Origin: Halovivax limisalsi
Lineage (GTDB): Archaea > Halobacteriota > Halobacteria > Halobacteriales > Natrialbaceae
Assembly (NCBI RefSeq): GCF_023093535.1
Contig: NZ_CP095757.1
Coordinates: forward strand, 2,480,001 to 2,544,000
DNA: 64,000 nt
Reading direction: 5' to 3'
In this document: positions 17,298 through 25,855 of the stretch, piece after piece
Position numbering within the stretch: position 1 is the stretch's first letter
How the letters are laid out: the number at the start of each line of letters is the position of its first letter
The notes under the pieces: generated by a model
Seen by the model: only the letters and a program-made list of their open reading frames with translations
Database searches by the model: none
What the model was told of the DNA's origin: nothing
Made by a program: the position numbers and the translations under genes

Positions 17298-18302
17298 GTG
17301 AACCTGCACGCGATCAGCCTCGGAAATCACGAATTCGAGGGGGAGAACAACGCCTACCTCCTCGAGTCGGCGGGCGAGGTGGCCCTGATCGACACCGGCA
17401 TCCCGCGGCCGGCCATCCGAACCCAGCTCGAGGCCGGACTCGACGCGGCCGGCCGGACGCTCGCGGACGTCGATGCCGTGGTCCTCACGCACCACCACCT
17501 CGACCACGCGGGACTCGCCGGCGCGGTCGCCGACGCGGGAGGTGCCGACGTCTTCGTCCACGAAACGGACGCGCCGCTGGTTCGACGCGACGACGACGCG
17601 GTCGCGACCGAATACGCGCTGCGCGCCCGGCGATTCGACGAGTGGGGCATGCCGGCCGACCAGCGGTCGGCGCTACAGGCGTTCTTCGATCGGGCGCCGA
17701 CGGCCGAACCGCCGGCGCGAGTCGTGGAGCTCGTCGACGGTGACGAGATCGACGTCGGCGACGCGACGCTTCGGACTCGATTCGCGCCCGGCCACACGGC
17801 CGGCCACGCGATCTACGAGTTCGACCGGGCGGGGGCGACCGAGGCCCTCGTCGGCGACGTCGTCCTCCCGACGTACACGCCGAACGTGGGCGGGGCCGAC
17901 CTCCGGCTCGATCGCCCGCTGACGCGCTACGTCGAGACGCTCACCGCCGTCGTCGAACGCGACTACGAACGCGTCTGGCCGGGCCACCGGGACGTCATCG
18001 ACGGACCGGCCGCGCGTGCGCGGGAAATCCTGGCCCACCACCGCGACCGGCTCGAAAACGTTCTCGACGTCCTCGAACCGGACGAGACGCACACGGCCTG
18101 GGAGATCAGCGCGGAACTGTTCGGCGAACTCGATCGCGTCCACATCCTCCACGGCCCCGGCGAAGCCCACTCCCACGTCGAGTACCTCGTCGACCGCGGC
18201 GCCGCCGAGCGCGTCGCGGACGAGGAATCCGGACGAATCGGCTATCTCCGGGCGGACGAATCGATCGACGCGGCGCCGTTCGAACCAGCTGTCAGCGATT
18301 GA
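17298..18302 (+). CDS. Metallo-beta-lactamase-fold hydrolase
   Basis: A 334-residue MBL-fold enzyme. Metal motif THHHLDHAG is present, with later His in FAPGHTAGHAIYEF and WPGHRDVIDG. A C-terminal winged-helix-like segment (HTAWEISAELFG, then VEYLVDRGAAERV) matches the LACTB2/glyoxalase II-related MBL group. The substrate cannot be read from sequence. The start is a GTG at 17298, immediately before the N-terminal strand. It lies just upstream of the thiolase gene and may be co-expressed with it. Confidence 0.85.
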   Translation: MNLHAISLGNHEFEGENNAYLLESAGEVALIDTGIPRPAIRTQLEAGLDAAGRTLADVDAVVLTHHHLDHAGLAGAVADAGGADVFVHETDAPLVRRDDDAVATEYALRARRFDEWGMPADQRSALQAFFDRAPTAEPPARVVELVDGDEIDVGDATLRTRFAPGHTAGHAIYEFDRAGATEALVGDVVLPTYTPNVGGADLRLDRPLTRYVETLTAVVERDYERVWPGHRDVIDGPAARAREILAHHRDRLENVLDVLEPDETHTAWEISAELFGELDRVHILHGPGEAHSHVEYLVDRGAAERVADEESGRIGYLRADESIDAAPFEPAVSD

Positions 18303-18386
18303 CGGTTCCATTCGACGCGCTCGAAGGGGCTCGGCTGGAACTGCGCGAACAGGACCGTTTAACTGGCCGGTGGCCGACGACGGGAT

Positions 18387-20081
18387 ATGGAACGCGTAGC
18401 GATCATCGGCGCGGCGATGACCCGCTTCGGCTCGCGGGAAGGCTGGATTCGCGACCTCCTCGTCGAAGCGGGCCTGGCAGGGCTGTCGGACGCGGGGATC
18501 GACGGGGACCGGGTCGATCACCTCTACGTCTCGAACATGGCAAGCGGCGAGTTCGAGGGCCAGACCGGCGTCGCCAACGCGCTCGCACACGATCTGGACC
18601 TCCTGGGATCATACACCGAACGGATCGACCAGACGAGCGCCAGCGGCGGCGCCGGCATCTACGCCGCCTGGCGCTCGATCGCCAGCGGGGCGAGCGACTG
18701 CACCTTGCTGGTCGGCGGCGAGAAGATGACCCACCGCCCGACGGCCGAGGCGACGGACGTCATCGCCTCGCTCACCCACCCGGCGGAGTACAAACACGGC
18801 GTGACGCTCCCTTCCTTTGCCGGGCTGACCGCACGACGCTACCTCGATCGGTACGACGCCCCGCGAGAGTCGCTCGCGGCGGTGGCCGCGAAGAACCACC
18901 GAAACGGCGTCGACAACCCGAACGCGCAGTTCCAGCGGGCGGTGGACGTCGAGACGATCCTCGAGTCGCCGATCGTCGCGGATCCGCTCCGTCTCTACGA
19001 CTTCTGTCCGATCACGGACGGCTCCGCCGCGCTGGTGTTCTGCCCCGAATCGGTCGCACGCGAGATCACGGACGAGTACGTGACCGTCGCGGGGATCGAC
19101 GGCGCGACGGACACCCACGTCGTCCACCAGCGCCCGGAGCCGACGCACATGGCCGCAGTCGAACGGAGCGGGGCGGGCGCCTTCGAGATGAGCGGATTCG
19201 ACCGCGAGGACGTCGACGTGGCCGAGCTACACGACATGTTCACGATCCTCGAATTGCTCCAGCTCGAAGCGCTCGGCTTCGCCCCAAAGGGCGAGGCGTG
19301 GAAGGGAGTGGAAGCCGGCGAATTCGACCGCGACACTGGCCGCCTGCCGGTGAACACCTCCGGCGGGCTGAAGTCCAAGGGCCACCCGCTCGGTGCGAGC
19401 GGCGTCGCCCAGGCCGTCGAAATTTACGAGCAGTTGCTGGGCGAGGCCGGCCCGCGGCAGGTCGACGCCGACGTCGGACTCTGCTGTAACGTCGGCGGGT
19501 TCGGCAACTGCGTCACGACGACCATACTGGAAGTCGGCGCGGGCGACGAGAGACCGGTCGAGACCAACGGGGAACGAGGCGTGACGGACCGGAACCCGAG
19601 TACGTCGGACGGAGAATCGGGCGTAACTGACGGGACTCCGGGTCTAACGGACGAGCGACCGAGCCACGGCGGCGACGAACCGAGCGACCGATTCACCGAC
19701 CAAGGTGACGACGGGCCGGCGATGGAAGCGACGCTGTACGACGACGGCACGATCGAGTATCCCGGCCATCCGGTCGGCCCCGGCGGCGCCGAGCCGAGCG
19801 AGACCGTCGATCTCGCCGCCTATCCGGCCCGCGTTCTCACCTGGACGACGAGTACGGCCACGCCGCCCGGCGTGCGAGAGCCGAACGCGCTCGCGATCGT
19901 CGAGTTCGACGTCGACGGCCGATCGGTCCGCGCGATCGGCGGCGTCGCCGACGCCCCCGTCGAGAACGGCGATCCCGTCGAACCGATCCACGTCGACGAG
20001 TTGCGCGACCCGTCCGCCGGCATCAGGGCCGCCGAGAGCCAGTCCTGGGACGGTTTCCGGTTTCGACCCGTCGATCGGTGA
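18387..20081 (+). CDS. Thiolase-like protein fused to a DUF35-type OB domain
   Basis: A 564-residue fusion. Residues 1-390 are an SCP-x-type thiolase: LYVSNMASGEFEGQTG, VGGEKMTH, GLKSKGHPLGASGVAQAVE and GLCCNVGGFGNC. The usual nucleophile position (CASG in thiolases) reads TSASG with Ser84, so classic thiolase chemistry is doubtful; His in KGHP and later Cys remain. A disordered, repetitive linker (about 392-445) follows, then an OB-fold DUF35-like domain without visible zinc-ribbon cysteines. In archaea thiolase, HMG-CoA synthase and DUF35 proteins form acyl-channelling complexes; here two parts are on one chain. A TATA-like gtttaac lies about 28 bases before the ATG. Confidence 0.85.
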   Translation: MERVAIIGAAMTRFGSREGWIRDLLVEAGLAGLSDAGIDGDRVDHLYVSNMASGEFEGQTGVANALAHDLDLLGSYTERIDQTSASGGAGIYAAWRSIASGASDCTLLVGGEKMTHRPTAEATDVIASLTHPAEYKHGVTLPSFAGLTARRYLDRYDAPRESLAAVAAKNHRNGVDNPNAQFQRAVDVETILESPIVADPLRLYDFCPITDGSAALVFCPESVAREITDEYVTVAGIDGATDTHVVHQRPEPTHMAAVERSGAGAFEMSGFDREDVDVAELHDMFTILELLQLEALGFAPKGEAWKGVEAGEFDRDTGRLPVNTSGGLKSKGHPLGASGVAQAVEIYEQLLGEAGPRQVDADVGLCCNVGGFGNCVTTTILEVGAGDERPVETNGERGVTDRNPSTSDGESGVTDGTPGLTDERPSHGGDEPSDRFTDQGDDGPAMEATLYDDGTIEYPGHPVGPGGAEPSETVDLAAYPARVLTWTTSTATPPGVREPNALAIVEFDVDGRSVRAIGGVADAPVENGDPVEPIHVDELRDPSAGIRAAESQSWDGFRFRPVDR

Positions 20082-20139
20082 CGCTGCTCGCCGGATCGAA
20101 CTTCCCAGGAACAGCGGGCCAGATAGGAGGCGAAACCGA

Positions 20140-21051
20140 CTACTCCGCTCCGTCGGACGACTCCCCGGTCGAATCGGTATCGGCGTCGTCCGGCTCGTCC
20201 GCGTCGGCCTCGTTCGACTCGGCCGACGGTGGGTCGCCAGACCGCCGATCGGTCTCGGTCGGGTCGTCCGCGACCGCGTCGTCGGATGTCGCCGGCGTCC
20301 CGGCCGAGGCGCTCGACGAGCCGTCCGGGTCGGGGGCCGGCCCCGAGTCGTCGGCGGCGCGCGTCGACCCGTCGGAGTCGGCTGCGTGCGCCGATTCGTC
20401 CTCGTTGCCATACCGATCGCGGAGCGTCTCGAGTTCCGCGTCGACGTCGACCTCGACGCTACCGGCGTCGTCGGTTCGCGAGGGGTCGTCCGTCGATCCC
20501 CTCGTGGCGTCGTCTGTCGACCCGGACCCGTCGTCGATCTCGATCTCGAACCCCTGTGTCGACCGGGACGAATCGGTCGTCGCGCGGCGATCGGCGCTTC
20601 GGTCGCGATCGGACTGGGACGCCCCCAGAAGCGCACGCTCGAGGTCGTCGTAGACCGACTGGGTTCGCGAGAGGGCATCCTCGACGCGATCGTCCTCGGC
20701 AGCGTCTACTTGACTCCGTATCCGGTCGATGGTCCGTCCCAGCTGCGAGAGGAGTCGTTCGGGCCGATCCGGTCCGTCCGACCGTCGGGTCGAATCGCCC
20801 CGGGGCGGAGGGTCGCGGATCGCTCGGTCGTACCGGACGAGCCGCGTCCCTCGCCGGGCGAGTTCCAGCATCCGGATCTGTGCCTCGAGCGCGGCGATCA
20901 ACGTCGGAATCGCGACCTCGTCGGTCGCTCGCAGCACCTCTGCGGGGCGAGGCGGTCGAAGCCGCGGGCCACTCCGCGCGTCGAGTGCTTCGCCGAGGGT
21001 CGCCACTGCGTCGGCGAGGTCGTCGATCGCACTCGCGAGTTCGTCGTCCAT
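20140..21051 (-). CDS. Haloarchaeal protein of unknown function (DUF7547-like)
   Basis: A 303-residue protein. The N-terminal 130 residues are helical and conserved-looking (MDDELASAIDDLADAVATLG, then RPAEVLRATDEVAIPTLIAALEAQIRML). The rest is low-complexity Asp/Ser/Glu/Thr with one predicted helix (VDAELETLRDRYGNE). The first part resembles a haloarchaeal family I recall as DUF7547; function unknown. ATG 21051 is preferred over GTG 21060, because a ctttttcg block near 21072-21080 predicts leaderless initiation there. Confidence 0.72.
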   Translation of the reverse strand: MDDELASAIDDLADAVATLGEALDARSGPRLRPPRPAEVLRATDEVAIPTLIAALEAQIRMLELARRGTRLVRYDRAIRDPPPRGDSTRRSDGPDRPERLLSQLGRTIDRIRSQVDAAEDDRVEDALSRTQSVYDDLERALLGASQSDRDRSADRRATTDSSRSTQGFEIEIDDGSGSTDDATRGSTDDPSRTDDAGSVEVDVDAELETLRDRYGNEDESAHAADSDGSTRAADDSGPAPDPDGSSSASAGTPATSDDAVADDPTETDRRSGDPPSAESNEADADEPDDADTDSTGESSDGAE

Positions 21052-21239
21052 GCCTGACACTACGCTCCCAGGACGAAAAAGGCGAGGGTCGTCGACCGGA
21101 GCGATCGACGAGCAGCGATGGGAGCTGAATCACGTATCGCCGGCGTCCGACCCGGTCGAGCCAATAGCCAGTAGATACTACTACCTGATGGATTTCCGAC
21201 CGGAATACTTATTTGTAGCCCCAGTATGGATGATACCGA

Positions 21240-21896
21240 ATGGGAAGCGAGATAGGGGGCGGCGCATCCGAACAGATTTCGTTCGCCCAATCCCTCGACG
21301 AACTCAAGCGCCAGGGGAGCAACGTGCTGGTCGTCGGGGGGGAGAACCGAGCACCACAGGACGCCGTATGCGACCGGTTGCTCGGCGACGGGGGCGGATC
21401 GACGCGGTATCGCATCGTCGTAACGACCGATCCGAACCGAATCGAGAGCCACGGCGAGTGCGGCGGGATGGAAACGCGGTATCTCCTGATTCGGACAGAC
21501 GACACCGCGGGAACGCCAGCCGACGACGATCAAGTCACGGAAGTCTCCCTCCTCGGGACGCTCGGGACCGAGTTCGTCGAGACGGTCGACGCGTGCGAAG
21601 CCGATACCGACCTGGACCCGTCCGAGCTTCGGGTCTGCGTCGATTCCGTCGCCGACCTGATCGACGCCTTCGATGCCGAGAACGTCTTCCGGCTCCTGCA
21701 CGCCATGACGACACGGATCAGACAGAGCCGCGGAATGGGTCACTACCACCTGCCGATCGATCGGACCGACGAGGCGGTGCGCCTCTACGAGCCGCTGTTC
21801 GACGCCGTCATCACCGTCAGATCCGACGGCGACGACCTGACCCATCGCTGGAACCTCAGGGACGACGACGCCGAAACCGACTGGATTCCGATCTGA
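21240..21896 (+). CDS. Haloarchaeal DUF7504-like protein
   Basis: A 218-residue soluble protein beginning with a RecA/KaiC-like strand (GSNVLVVGGENRAPQDAVCDRLLG) but without a Walker A lysine. Later parts (VFRLLHAMTTRIRQSRGMGHYHLPIDRTDEAVRLYEPLFDAVITVR) match a haloarchaeal family related to KaiC-type ATPases, often annotated DUF7504. Probably a signalling or regulatory protein that lost ATPase function. A TATA-like atacttattt block (21205-21214) is about 26-35 bases before the ATG. Confidence 0.7.
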   Translation: MGSEIGGGASEQISFAQSLDELKRQGSNVLVVGGENRAPQDAVCDRLLGDGGGSTRYRIVVTTDPNRIESHGECGGMETRYLLIRTDDTAGTPADDDQVTEVSLLGTLGTEFVETVDACEADTDLDPSELRVCVDSVADLIDAFDAENVFRLLHAMTTRIRQSRGMGHYHLPIDRTDEAVRLYEPLFDAVITVRSDGDDLTHRWNLRDDDAETDWIPI

Positions 21897-22030
21897 TCCG
21901 CCTCCTACCGGTCGCGTAATCGCCGACGACTACCGCCGAATCCGTCCCGCTCGACCCGTCGCCCGTCCAACGGTCCGCGGAACCGACCAGTTCGAATCGT
22001 ATTTGTATCCGAGAGCCCGGGTACTACGAT

Positions 22031-22828
22031 ATGCGCGTCGAACAGCTCGGCACCGGGACGCCGTCGATCGCCGTCGTCGGCGGGATTCACGGTGACGAAC
22101 CCTGCGGCGTCAACGCGATCGAGCGGCTCCTCGACGAACGCCCCTCGGTGACGGCGCCCGTGAAACTGGTGATCGCGAACGAGCGGGCCCTCGAGACGGG
22201 CGTCAGATACGTCGACGAGGATCTGAATCGCGCCTTCCCCGGCGATCGGTCGGCCGGGACCCACGAGGGACGTCTCGCCGCCCGACTCGCCGACGAAGTC
22301 GAGGACTGTGTGATCTGGTCGATGCACTCGACGCAGAGTCACGCGAAACCGTTCGCGATCGTCGACGACGTGACAGACCGGGTGAAGTCCATCTGCCCTC
22401 GGCTGCCGATCACGGCACTGGTCGAGACCGGCCCGTTCGCGGAGGGGCGATTGCTCGGGAGCGGCGAGACGATCGAAGTCGAGTGCGGACTGCAGGGGAC
22501 CGAGACGGCGACGGAGAACGCGTACCGCCTGACGCTTGCGTTTCTCACCGCCGTTGGCGTGCTTCCCGGCGACGCGGCGAGTCGATCGCTCCCGGTCTTC
22601 CGGCTCGTCGAGATGATCCCGAAGGAGTCGGCCGATCAGTACGAGATCTTCGTCGACAATTTCGAACGCGTCGAGTCGGGAACTCCCTTCGCGGCTGCCG
22701 ACGGCTCGGTCCGAACGGCCGACGAGCCGTTCTATCCCGTCCTCATGTCCGCGTACGGCTATCGAGAGGTGTTCGGGTACGCCGCGAAGAAAATCGGGGC
22801 GCTCGATCCAGCGCCGCTCGACCGGTGA
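22031..22828 (+). CDS. Succinylglutamate desuccinylase/aspartoacylase family protein
   Basis: A 265-residue zinc carboxypeptidase-like (M14-related) protein. Motifs are VVGGIHGDEPCGVNAIE (zinc His and Glu), RYVDEDLNRAFPGD, and IWSMHSTQSHAK (third zinc ligand). The substrate, an N-acyl amino acid or a related amide, is unknown. The usual C-terminal barrel-like domain is present. A TATA-like tcgtatttgtatcc block at about 21994-22007 fits a leaderless transcript. Confidence 0.82.
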   Translation: MRVEQLGTGTPSIAVVGGIHGDEPCGVNAIERLLDERPSVTAPVKLVIANERALETGVRYVDEDLNRAFPGDRSAGTHEGRLAARLADEVEDCVIWSMHSTQSHAKPFAIVDDVTDRVKSICPRLPITALVETGPFAEGRLLGSGETIEVECGLQGTETATENAYRLTLAFLTAVGVLPGDAASRSLPVFRLVEMIPKESADQYEIFVDNFERVESGTPFAAADGSVRTADEPFYPVLMSAYGYREVFGYAAKKIGALDPAPLDR

Positions 22829-22945
22829 CGTCGCACTCGGCAACTCGCCTCGCCCGACCGCCGTCGGCCGGTGATCGCCTCGACCGGAGCGTGTGCCCGT
22901 CGCCGGACCCGCACAACCCCCTCGCCCTCCCGAACCGGATCTGCC

Positions 22946-24154
22946 TCAGTTCGGTCGCGGGGTAAACGGCGGGAGCGTCGCGAACGCCTCCAGGCAGGCG
23001 ACGATGTCGTCCGGGTCGTGTCTGGCCATCGGGGTCACCTGGAGGTGAGACATCCCGTCCTCGGCCTGTCGGGGGTGCGTGATTCCGACGAGGACGCCCT
23101 CCTCTGCCAGTTCGTCGGCGATCGAACGGGGCGTCCGGTCGGCCGCGACGGGGAACGAGAGGATGTGGGACTCGCCGTCGACGCCGTGACCGATCGTCTC
23201 GAACCCGTCGCGTAAGCGAGTGACGTTCTCCCACAGTCGCTCTCGAACGTCGTCGAACCGGGCGAGGTGGAGCGCCTCGCTCGCCGTCGCGGCGGCTGGC
23301 GGGGAGAGGGCGGTCGCCCGGTCGACGGTCGTCGTGTTGACGATCGCCTCGACGAGCGCGCCGCTCCCGGCCACGAACCCGCCCTGGCTCGCGAGCGCCG
23401 TCGAGAGGGACCCGAGTTGGACGTCGATCGCGTCCGCGCAGTCTTCCGCCCGAACGATGCCGCCACCCTCCGCGTACAGCCCGATCGCGTGGGATTCGTC
23501 GACCCCGATCCAGGCGCCGTACTCGGTTGCGAGCGACGCGAACCGAGACAGCGTACGCACGTGCCCGTCGGACGGACAGACCGAGGGGGTGAGGACGAGC
23601 CAGGATTCCTCGCTCGACGGATCCGACGACGCACGGTCCTCGAGCGCCCGTTCGAGCGACGTCGGCTCGCCGTGAGCGAACGGTACGACCGTCCCGTCGA
23701 GCGACGTGACCGCCCGCTCCACTCGGTCCTCGAGGCACGCCTCGACGAAGACGACGGTCGGGGCGAGCGCCTCGAGGAGGCCCCGATAGGCGACGTCCCG
23801 ATCCCCGACGACCAGCGACCGCTCGGTCTCGACCGTCTCGGCCAGCAGGCGTTCGAGGTCGTGATGGACCAGCGTGTCGCCGACGCCGGTCCGGCTGGCG
23901 CCACAGCCGGTTCCCACCGTTCGCGCCGCCTGGACCGCGGCCCGCTGGACGCGCTCGTCGGCCGTCAATCCGAGGTAGTTCGCCGAGGCGAATACGAGCG
24001 CCTCCGTCTCACCCAGCACCGGTAACGTGCTGCCGGCCGGCTGGGCCCTGCACGCTCGTTCGGCGATTCTATCCACGGGGGCGAGCCGGCTCTCGCCGCG
24101 CCCGTTCGACAGCGCCGTCACCCGTGCGACAGGGTCGAAGCCCCTGTTACCCAT
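22946..24154 (-). CDS. BioF/KBL-like alpha-oxoamine synthase relative lacking the PLP lysine
   Basis: A 402-residue fold-type I aminotransferase-like protein closest to 8-amino-7-oxononanoate synthase. Kept features: FASANYLGLTADERVQRAA, GTGCGASRTGVGDTLVHHDLE, and the cofactor Asp/His in VDESHAIG (Asp219, His222). The family lysine in T-x-S-K-A is replaced: the segment reads LGSLSTALASQGGFVAGSG with Thr252 (codon acg at 23399-23401). The usual NHAS stacking His region is also changed (FVEACLED). Schiff-base chemistry is therefore unlikely. GGAGGG at 24164-24169 lies 9 bases before ATG 24154, supporting this start. Confidence 0.78.
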   Translation of the reverse strand: MGNRGFDPVARVTALSNGRGESRLAPVDRIAERACRAQPAGSTLPVLGETEALVFASANYLGLTADERVQRAAVQAARTVGTGCGASRTGVGDTLVHHDLERLLAETVETERSLVVGDRDVAYRGLLEALAPTVVFVEACLEDRVERAVTSLDGTVVPFAHGEPTSLERALEDRASSDPSSEESWLVLTPSVCPSDGHVRTLSRFASLATEYGAWIGVDESHAIGLYAEGGGIVRAEDCADAIDVQLGSLSTALASQGGFVAGSGALVEAIVNTTTVDRATALSPPAAATASEALHLARFDDVRERLWENVTRLRDGFETIGHGVDGESHILSFPVAADRTPRSIADELAEEGVLVGITHPRQAEDGMSHLQVTPMARHDPDDIVACLEAFATLPPFTPRPN

Positions 24155-24339
24155 CTGAAAGAACCCTCCCACTCCGCCAATTTGACTCTCACGGTTTCGA
24201 CGCGACACCACTGTCGGCCGTCGGTCGGGCGAATAGATTCGGCCACCTCGGCGCGTAGCGGCTCGTACCGGCGGAATCGACCGATCGGCGGACTCGTAAC
24301 CGCCCAATACACACGAATAAACGTTGTTGAAGCACGAAC

Positions 24340-24362
24340 AATATTTCGCGTTGTGAAATATT
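24340..24362 (+). promoter_or_regulatory. Perfect 8-base inverted repeat over the dps promoter
   Basis: AATATTTC (24340-24347) and GAAATATT (24355-24362) are exact inverted repeats with a 7-base spacer. The right arm merges into the TATA-like gaaatatttatc, about 26-35 bases before the dpsA ATG. A bound repressor would block TBP. A DtxR/SirR-type or other metal or redox regulator is a guess from the target gene. Confidence 0.6.
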
Positions 24363-24392
24363 TATCTGTCTCGGTGGCGTAGGACGGCGTGT

Positions 24393-24938
24393 ATGAGCAC
24401 CCAGAAACATGTTCGGCAATCGGCCGACGCGATCGAGGAGAACAGCCTGCGGATCGATACGGACCGCGCCGAGCAGATCGTCGACGCGCTCAACACCGAG
24501 CTGGCGAACGCGTACGTCCTCTACCACCAGCTCAAGAAGCACCACTGGGTCGTCGAGGGTGCCGAGTTCCTCCCCCTTCACGAGTTCACCGAGGAGGCCT
24601 ACGAACACGTCGAGGAAGGCGCGGACGTCATCGCGGAACGCGCCCAGGCCCTCGGGGGCGTCCCCGTCTCCAGCCCGACGGTTCAGGAGCGACGAGCGAC
24701 CGTCGAGTTCGAGGGGGAGGACGTCTACGACGTCCGGACGATGTTCGAACACGATCTCGAGATCTACGGCGAGATCATCGAATCGATGCGGGACTCGATC
24801 GAACTCGCGGACAACCTGGGCGACTACGCCACGGCTGAGATCCTCCGCGAGATTCTGGTGACGCTCGAGGAGGACGCACATCACTTCGAGCACTACCTGG
24901 AAGACGATACGTTGGTGCTCGAAGAGGCCACGCATTGA
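24393..24938 (+). CDS. dpsA: DpsA, ferritin-like iron storage and DNA-protection protein
   Basis: A 181-residue Dps protein forming a 12-subunit iron-oxidising shell. Ferroxidase-site residues are visible in LYHQLKKHHWVVEG (His), EFTEEAYEHVEEGADVIAERAQALGG (Asp/Glu pairs) and the last helix EEDAHHFEHYLED. Haloarchaeal DpsA is known to store iron. The promoter contains a perfect inverted repeat (24340-24362), implying tight control. Stand-alone gene. Confidence 0.95.
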   Translation: MSTQKHVRQSADAIEENSLRIDTDRAEQIVDALNTELANAYVLYHQLKKHHWVVEGAEFLPLHEFTEEAYEHVEEGADVIAERAQALGGVPVSSPTVQERRATVEFEGEDVYDVRTMFEHDLEIYGEIIESMRDSIELADNLGDYATAEILREILVTLEEDAHHFEHYLEDDTLVLEEATH

Positions 24939-25023
24939 GCCGCTGCCGCGGGGCACCGAGGCGCTGACACAGGGTCCACCCCGCCCCGAACCCGCATTCC
25001 ACCTCGAACGACCGCGAGCATTC

Positions 25024-25191
25024 CTATCTCGTCAGTTCGACGCACGCGTCGGTGGCGATCCAGCCGTCCACGTTGTCGCGTTCGACGAAGACGAATCGGC
25101 CAGGACGCGGTTTGTGGCACGTTACCGTCCGGTCGCTCGATTCGAGGGGAGTGTTCGTCTCGGTCGGGTCAGTCGGCGTGGTGGCGTCCAT
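25024..25191 (-). CDS. 55-residue haloarchaeal protein (DUF7331-like)
   Basis: Small protein with an N-terminal Thr/Pro/Asp-rich tail and a conserved-looking core VTCHKPRPGRFVFVERDNVDGWIATD. I associate this core with a small haloarchaeal family, DUF7331; function unknown. ATG 25191 lies 21-28 bases after a T-rich TATA-like block (25212-25219, minus strand) that overlaps a DtxR-like palindrome, suggesting metal-dependent control, as for the nearby dpsA. Confidence 0.68.
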   Translation of the reverse strand: MDATTPTDPTETNTPLESSDRTVTCHKPRPGRFVFVERDNVDGWIATDACVELTR

Positions 25192-25201
25192 TCGAGCGGA
25201 A

Positions 25202-25215
25202 TTAGGCAGGCCTAA
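25202..25215 (-). promoter_or_regulatory. Perfect TTAGGC-AG-GCCTAA palindrome, DtxR-like operator
   Basis: Arms TTAGGC (25202-25207) and GCCTAA (25210-25215) are exact inverted repeats. The motif resembles the core half-sites TTAGG/CCTAA of DtxR/IdeR boxes. It overlaps the TATA-like block of the 55-residue gene on the minus strand, about 10 bases upstream of its ATG. It also lies about 75 bases before the macro-domain gene on the plus strand. Confidence 0.55.
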
Positions 25216-25287
25216 AAACATAAGCGTTGCGTTCGGCGCCGTCGAACGAACGGTTTATCTGTCAACGGACTGTAGGAATTTGCACCG

Positions 25288-25797
25288 ATGAACTATCGCA
25301 TCGACCAGGGCGATATCGCCGCACAGACCGCGGACGCCCTCGTCAACGCGGCCGGGACCAGTTTGCGGATGGGGTCCGGCGTCGCCGGCGCACTCCGGCG
25401 GTCGGCCGGGAGCGACCTCAACGAGGCCGCGATGGCCAAGGGCCCGATCGATCTCGGCGCCGTCGCCGTGACGGACGCGTACGACCTCGACGCGGACTAC
25501 GTCATCCACGCCGCGGCGATGCCCCACCACGGCGACGGCAAGGCGACCGAAGAGAGCATCCGCTCGGCCACCCGGAACGCGCTCCGACGGGCGGACGAAC
25601 TCGGCTGCGAATCGCTCGTCGTCCCCGCGCTGGGCTGTGGCGTCGCGGGATACGACCTCGCCGACGGCGCCCGCCACATCGCCGAGGAGATCGACGCGTT
25701 CGATCCCGACAACCTCGCGGACGTTCGACTCATCGCCTACAGCGACGAGGAGTACGAGATCATCCGCGAGGCCGTCCCCGACCACCACGACGGATAA
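25288..25797 (+). CDS. Macro domain protein (ADP-ribose binding)
   Basis: A 169-residue single macro domain. Seen are the ligand motifs IDQGDIAAQTADALVNAAGTSLRMGSGVAGALRRSAG and SLVVPALGCGVAGYDLADGARHI. The family binds or hydrolyses ADP-ribose derivatives such as O-acetyl-ADP-ribose or ADP-ribosylated substrates; which one is unclear. The VNAA segment carries the usual catalytic/binding Asn. A TATA-like cggtttatctg block at about 25250-25260 suits the ATG at 25288. Confidence 0.9.
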   Translation: MNYRIDQGDIAAQTADALVNAAGTSLRMGSGVAGALRRSAGSDLNEAAMAKGPIDLGAVAVTDAYDLDADYVIHAAAMPHHGDGKATEESIRSATRNALRRADELGCESLVVPALGCGVAGYDLADGARHIAEEIDAFDPDNLADVRLIAYSDEEYEIIREAVPDHHDG

Positions 25798-25855
25798 CGC
25801 CGCCAGCCACCGCCGCCGACGGATCCCATCGACCGATGGGCCGACACAGACCCGT

